DNA of 8,935 nt from an uncultured Terriglobus sp. (GTDB taxonomy: Bacteria; Acidobacteriota; Terriglobia; Terriglobales; Acidobacteriaceae), in the NCBI GenBank assembly GCA_937871605.1, contig CALMRM010000101.1, positions 1-8,935 of the forward strand, in the 5' to 3' direction. This document shows positions 6,789-8,935 of this stretch, piece after piece. The position numbers and the translations under genes are program-made. A model generated the notes under the pieces. That model saw only the letters and a program-made list of their open reading frames with translations, did no database searches and was not told the origin of the DNA. How positions within the stretch are numbered: the stretch's first letter is position 1; every line of letters begins with the position of its first letter.

Positions 6789-7583
6789 GTGGAACAGGCG
6801 TTGAACAGGCGAAACTTTGTGGCTTCGGCAGCGGCGCTCTCCGGCGTGGCACTGGGTGGTGGAAGCATGGCGGCACAAGCACCAGCGGGCACCCGTGAGT
6901 TTTACCAGCTGCGCAAGTACGAACTGCGCACCGGTCCGCAGACGGCCATGGCGCAGAAGTATTTCTCCGACGCGCTCATTCCCGCGCTCAACCGCATGGG
7001 CATGCTGCAGGTGGGCACGTTCGCGCTCAGCATTGGGCCAGACACACCGACGTACTACGTCCTGATCCCTTCCAACTCGCCCGAAGCTCTGCTGACGCTG
7101 AACATGAAGCTGGCGGCTGATGCCACGTTCACCAAGGCCGCCGCGGAGTTTTGGGGCGCACCCGCCTCCGCGCCTGCGTTTCAGCGGGAAGAGGTGACCA
7201 TGATGGCCGCCTTCAACGGCTATCCGAAGCTGACGGCACCCAAGCCGGGCAAGCGCATCTTTCAGCTGCGCACCTATGAGAGCCCCAGCTTTGCCGCACA
7301 TCTAAAAAAGGTCGAGATGTTCGAGACCGGCGAGATCGCCATTTTCCAAAAGAACGGCCTCACCCCAGTCTTCTTCGCGCATAACCTGACCGGCACGCGC
7401 CTGCCCAGCCTGACCTACATGCTCACCTTCCAGGACACAGCCGAACTGAACGCGCACTGGTCCAACTTCGGCAGTGACCCGGACTGGAAGCAGCTCTCGC
7501 ACAAGCCGGGGTACACCGACCCCGAGATCGTCAGCAACATCTCAAACCTCTACCTGAGTCCGTTGCAAAGTTCGCAAATTTAA
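6789..7583 (+). CDS. Tat-exported NIPSNAP-family protein with two NIPSNAP domains
   Basis: Reads as a twin-arginine signal peptide plus two NIPSNAP (dimeric alpha-beta barrel) domains; the biochemical role of this bacterial family is not established. NRRNF (6-10) is the Tat-like motif, followed by an Ala/Gly/Leu-rich hydrophobic stretch to about residue 29 and a likely cleavage region around MAAQAPAG (27-34). Domain 1 begins EFYQLRKYELR (37-47), domain 2 begins RIFQLRTYES (156-165); these openings are clearly repeats of each other. Both end in short hydrophobic strands, and FFAHNLTG (195-202) and HWSNFGSD (223-230) are typical of the second domain. The 264-residue length is normal. GTG 6789 is used as start, but TTG 6801 (giving MNRRNF, the usual beginning of Tat peptides) is equally plausible, with GGTGGAACAGG just upstream. 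No operon partner. Confidence 0.85.
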   Translation: MEQALNRRNFVASAAALSGVALGGGSMAAQAPAGTREFYQLRKYELRTGPQTAMAQKYFSDALIPALNRMGMLQVGTFALSIGPDTPTYYVLIPSNSPEALLTLNMKLAADATFTKAAAEFWGAPASAPAFQREEVTMMAAFNGYPKLTAPKPGKRIFQLRTYESPSFAAHLKKVEMFETGEIAIFQKNGLTPVFFAHNLTGTRLPSLTYMLTFQDTAELNAHWSNFGSDPDWKQLSHKPGYTDPEIVSNISNLYLSPLQSSQI

Positions 7584-7733
7584 GGCGTAAACACGTTCAA
7601 CAAGCGAGCAAATAGCGTGTCGCTCGTCGCAAATTGCGGCAAATAAGGTACAAAACAGCACTCTAACGACGCCGATTTGTATGCTATTCCGGCTGTTTTT
7701 GCACGCTAAACGCGGTTTATTGCACGTGCACCG
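7584..7733. other. AT-richer gap between convergent genes with several small palindromes
   Basis: This 150-base spacer separates the NIPSNAP stop from the pseudouridine synthase stop and is visibly richer in A/T than its flanks. It holds AGCGA/TCGCT (7603-7607, 7620-7624), the palindrome CGCAAATTGCG (7628-7638), AAAACAGC/GCTGTTTT (7652-7659, 7692-7699) and a nested hairpin at 7700-7730. The hexamer GCAAAT occurs at 7574, 7608, 7629 and 7639. No coding frame, tRNA or clear U-tract terminator was seen. Transcription of both neighbours presumably ends here. Confidence 0.5.
7700..7730. repeat. Nested inverted repeat near the rluB stop
   Basis: The outer arms TGCACG (7700-7705) and CGTGCA (7725-7730) are perfect inverted copies. 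Inside them TAAAC (7707-7711) and GTTTA (7715-7719) pair around GCG. The right arm is also half of the 10-bp palindrome TGCACGTGCA (7721-7730). On the minus strand, downstream of the pseudouridine synthase stop, the structure is followed by an A-run, not a U-run, so it is not a standard terminator for either gene. Confidence 0.4.
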
Positions 7734-8771
7734 CTAAAAACGTGGCCGCGAACCGCGTGAGCCGGTCTTTTGCCCCGTCTGCTTCAGTTTGGCCGCCTCG
7801 GGTAGCCGGTGCTTGCGCTCGACCTTCTTGCCCGCTGCAGCACGGCTCAGAGCCTGGACCTCACCCGGGGTCAACTCGCGGAACTCGCCCGTGGGCACGT
7901 CCAGCGTGAGCGCGCCGTAGCCGATGCGGCGGATCTTTTCCACGTGGTGGCCGATCTCCTCGAACATCTTGCGCAGCTGGCGATTGCGGCCCTCGGTTAG
8001 CGTGACTTCGTACCACGGGTTGTCGCCCCCGCGCACCAATTCGACCTTGGCTGGGGCCGTCAGGACGCGGTCGCGCCGGGTGCCACGCGTCTCCGCTAGG
8101 CGGCCGCGATCGATCATGATGCCGCGGCGAATCTGGTCCAGGGCACTCTCCTCCGGTCGGCCCGCTACCTTCACAAGGTAGGTCTTCTGCACGGAGTTCG
8201 CCGCCTTCGACAGGCTGTTGGCGAGCGCGCCGTCATTGGTCATCAGCAGGAGGCCTTCGGAGTTATAGTCCAACCGACCCACTGGATACAGGCGCACATC
8301 CAGCCGCTTACCCTGCAGCCGCGCCGATTCCTTCAGCAGGTCCACCACCGTGTCGCGGCCTTCCGGGTCATCCATGGTGGTCACGTAGCCGCGCGGCTTG
8401 TTGACCATGAAGTAGCGGTGCTCCTGCTTGCCCTGCAGCAGGCGGCCATCCACCTTGATGTGGTCTACGGACAGGTCGGCACGCGTGCCCAACTCCGTCA
8501 CGACTGTCCCGTTCACCTGCACGCGGCCCTGCAAAATCAGCTCCTCGGCGCGACGGCGTGATGTCACGCCCGCGTCGGCAAGCACCTTTTGCAGGCGCAC
8601 CCGCGTGGGCGAAACGTCAGCCTTTGCTGCTCCATTTGGCTTCTTCGGCACCAGCACCGGCCGGCTCGGCTGCTGTTGGTTCGCTCCCCTGTTCTGGGGA
8701 ATGCTCTGCGATTGTGTCGCCGGCTTGGGTGGTGTGGAGCGGCGTTGCCTGGGCTGAGTCGTTTCTGCCAT
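7734..8771 (-). CDS. rluB: rRNA pseudouridine synthase, RsuA/RluB family
   Basis: Converts a specific uridine of ribosomal RNA to pseudouridine; RluB enzymes act on helix 89 of 23S rRNA, but the target here is inferred. The 345 residues comprise a basic, Gln/Pro/Arg-rich, probably disordered N-terminus (1-55), an S4 RNA-binding domain starting RLQKVLADAG (59-68), and the synthase domain with NKPRGY (124-129) and the catalytic loop GRLDYNSEGLLL (165-176, Asp168). KTYLV (196-200) and the family block WYEVTLTEGRNRQLR (253-267) with RRIGYG (281-286) follow. The tail is basic. WYEVTLTEGRNR favours RluB over RsuA or RluE/F. The start is ATG 8771, with GGGAGG five bases upstream; ATG 8774 is directly adjacent, and the frame is open to 8900. 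Its first 155 bases are also covered by another open frame. Confidence 0.92.
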   Translation of the reverse strand: MAETTQPRQRRSTPPKPATQSQSIPQNRGANQQQPSRPVLVPKKPNGAAKADVSPTRVRLQKVLADAGVTSRRRAEELILQGRVQVNGTVVTELGTRADLSVDHIKVDGRLLQGKQEHRYFMVNKPRGYVTTMDDPEGRDTVVDLLKESARLQGKRLDVRLYPVGRLDYNSEGLLLMTNDGALANSLSKAANSVQKTYLVKVAGRPEESALDQIRRGIMIDRGRLAETRGTRRDRVLTAPAKVELVRGGDNPWYEVTLTEGRNRQLRKMFEEIGHHVEKIRRIGYGALTLDVPTGEFRELTPGEVQALSRAAAGKKVERKHRLPEAAKLKQTGQKTGSRGSRPRF

Positions 8772-8935
8772 CATTCCCTCCCGCTGCGGTCTCCGCAGTG
8801 GCTTCTGTTGGTGCTCTCTCGTCTGACGCGAGCGTAGCGGCTTCGGCCACAGGCGCGTCGTCCCATTCATCTGTGTCGTCCGTCTCACCCGCGTCGACAC
8901 CCGCGTTCACGCCGGTCATCGCAGCGCAAATGTGC
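8617..8935 (-). CDS. Acidic C-terminal tail of an upstream gene, possibly scpB (5' partial)
   Basis: A minus-strand frame is open from the window edge to TGA at 8617-8619. It encodes about 106 residues, very rich in Asp, Glu, Ala and Thr (for example TDDTDEWDDAPVAEAA), with strong G preference at the first codon position and G/C at the third, as expected of true coding DNA. This looks like a disordered acidic tail. In many bacteria scpB, a subunit of the SMC chromosome-condensation complex, precedes an RluB gene, and acidobacterial ScpB proteins can carry such tails, so scpB is my guess. No conserved ScpB domain is within the window. The frame overlaps the first 155 bases of rluB in a different reading frame; a shorter overlap is possible if rluB starts further in. 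It could also begin at ATG 8919. Confidence 0.4.
   Translation of the reverse strand, partial: HICAAMTGVNAGVDAGETDDTDEWDDAPVAEAATLASDERAPTEATAETAAGGNDGRNDSAQATPLHTTQAGDTIAEHSPEQGSEPTAAEPAGAGAEEAKWSSKG

Noticed and set aside
8772..8900. 43-residue N-terminal extension of the pseudouridine synthase
   Set aside because: A clear GGGAGG site precedes ATG 8771, and in this stretch the acidic frame (8617-8935) shows the better codon pattern, so the extension is likely a shadow of the upstream gene.

Overview
The window looks like a piece of a GC-rich chromosome from an Acidobacteriota-type bacterium (Terriglobus/Granulicella-like). This is an inference, based on three things: base composition, a Tat-exported NIPSNAP protein, and an RluB-type pseudouridine synthase that follows an acidic-tailed reading frame resembling the end of scpB. 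No rRNA or tRNA gene, CRISPR array, IS element or phage gene was found by eye.

Layout from left to right: (a) 1-194, the C-terminal end of an unrecognised plus-strand gene, closed by a hairpin that is probably shared with (b) an RhlE-type DEAD-box RNA helicase on the minus strand (237-1676). (c) A roughly 375-base non-coding region (1677-2050) separates the helicase from a divergent plus-strand operon. (d) That operon (2051-6112) is a tight four-gene surface-glycan cassette: a Wzx-like polysaccharide flippase followed by three family-2-type glycosyltransferases. All stop and start codons overlap (ATGA, TGATG, ATGA), so translation is probably coupled. The first and third transferases are paralogues of each other; the middle one is a different GT2 type. 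(e) msrA, methionine sulfoxide reductase A, on the minus strand (6147-6623). (f) A divergent, Tat-exported double-domain NIPSNAP protein (6789-7583). (g) A relatively AT-rich 150-base gap with several small palindromes. (h) An RluB-family rRNA pseudouridine synthase on the minus strand (7734-8771), overlapped at its start by the end of an acidic upstream frame (8617-8935, possibly scpB).

Working together: the four-gene cassette can be read as assembly and export of a lipid-linked oligosaccharide (glycosyltransferases build it on the cytoplasmic face, the flippase turns it over). No polymerase, ligase, chain-length regulator or nucleotide-sugar gene lies in the window. The other genes are ordinary housekeeping or stress functions in RNA metabolism, ribosome modification and protein repair. 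I do not see a clearly new biological system. The items most worth a second look are the paralogous transferases flanking a third one, the long rluB/upstream-frame overlap, the palindromes in the msrA leader and the 7584-7733 gap, and the DEVD variant of the helicase Walker B motif.
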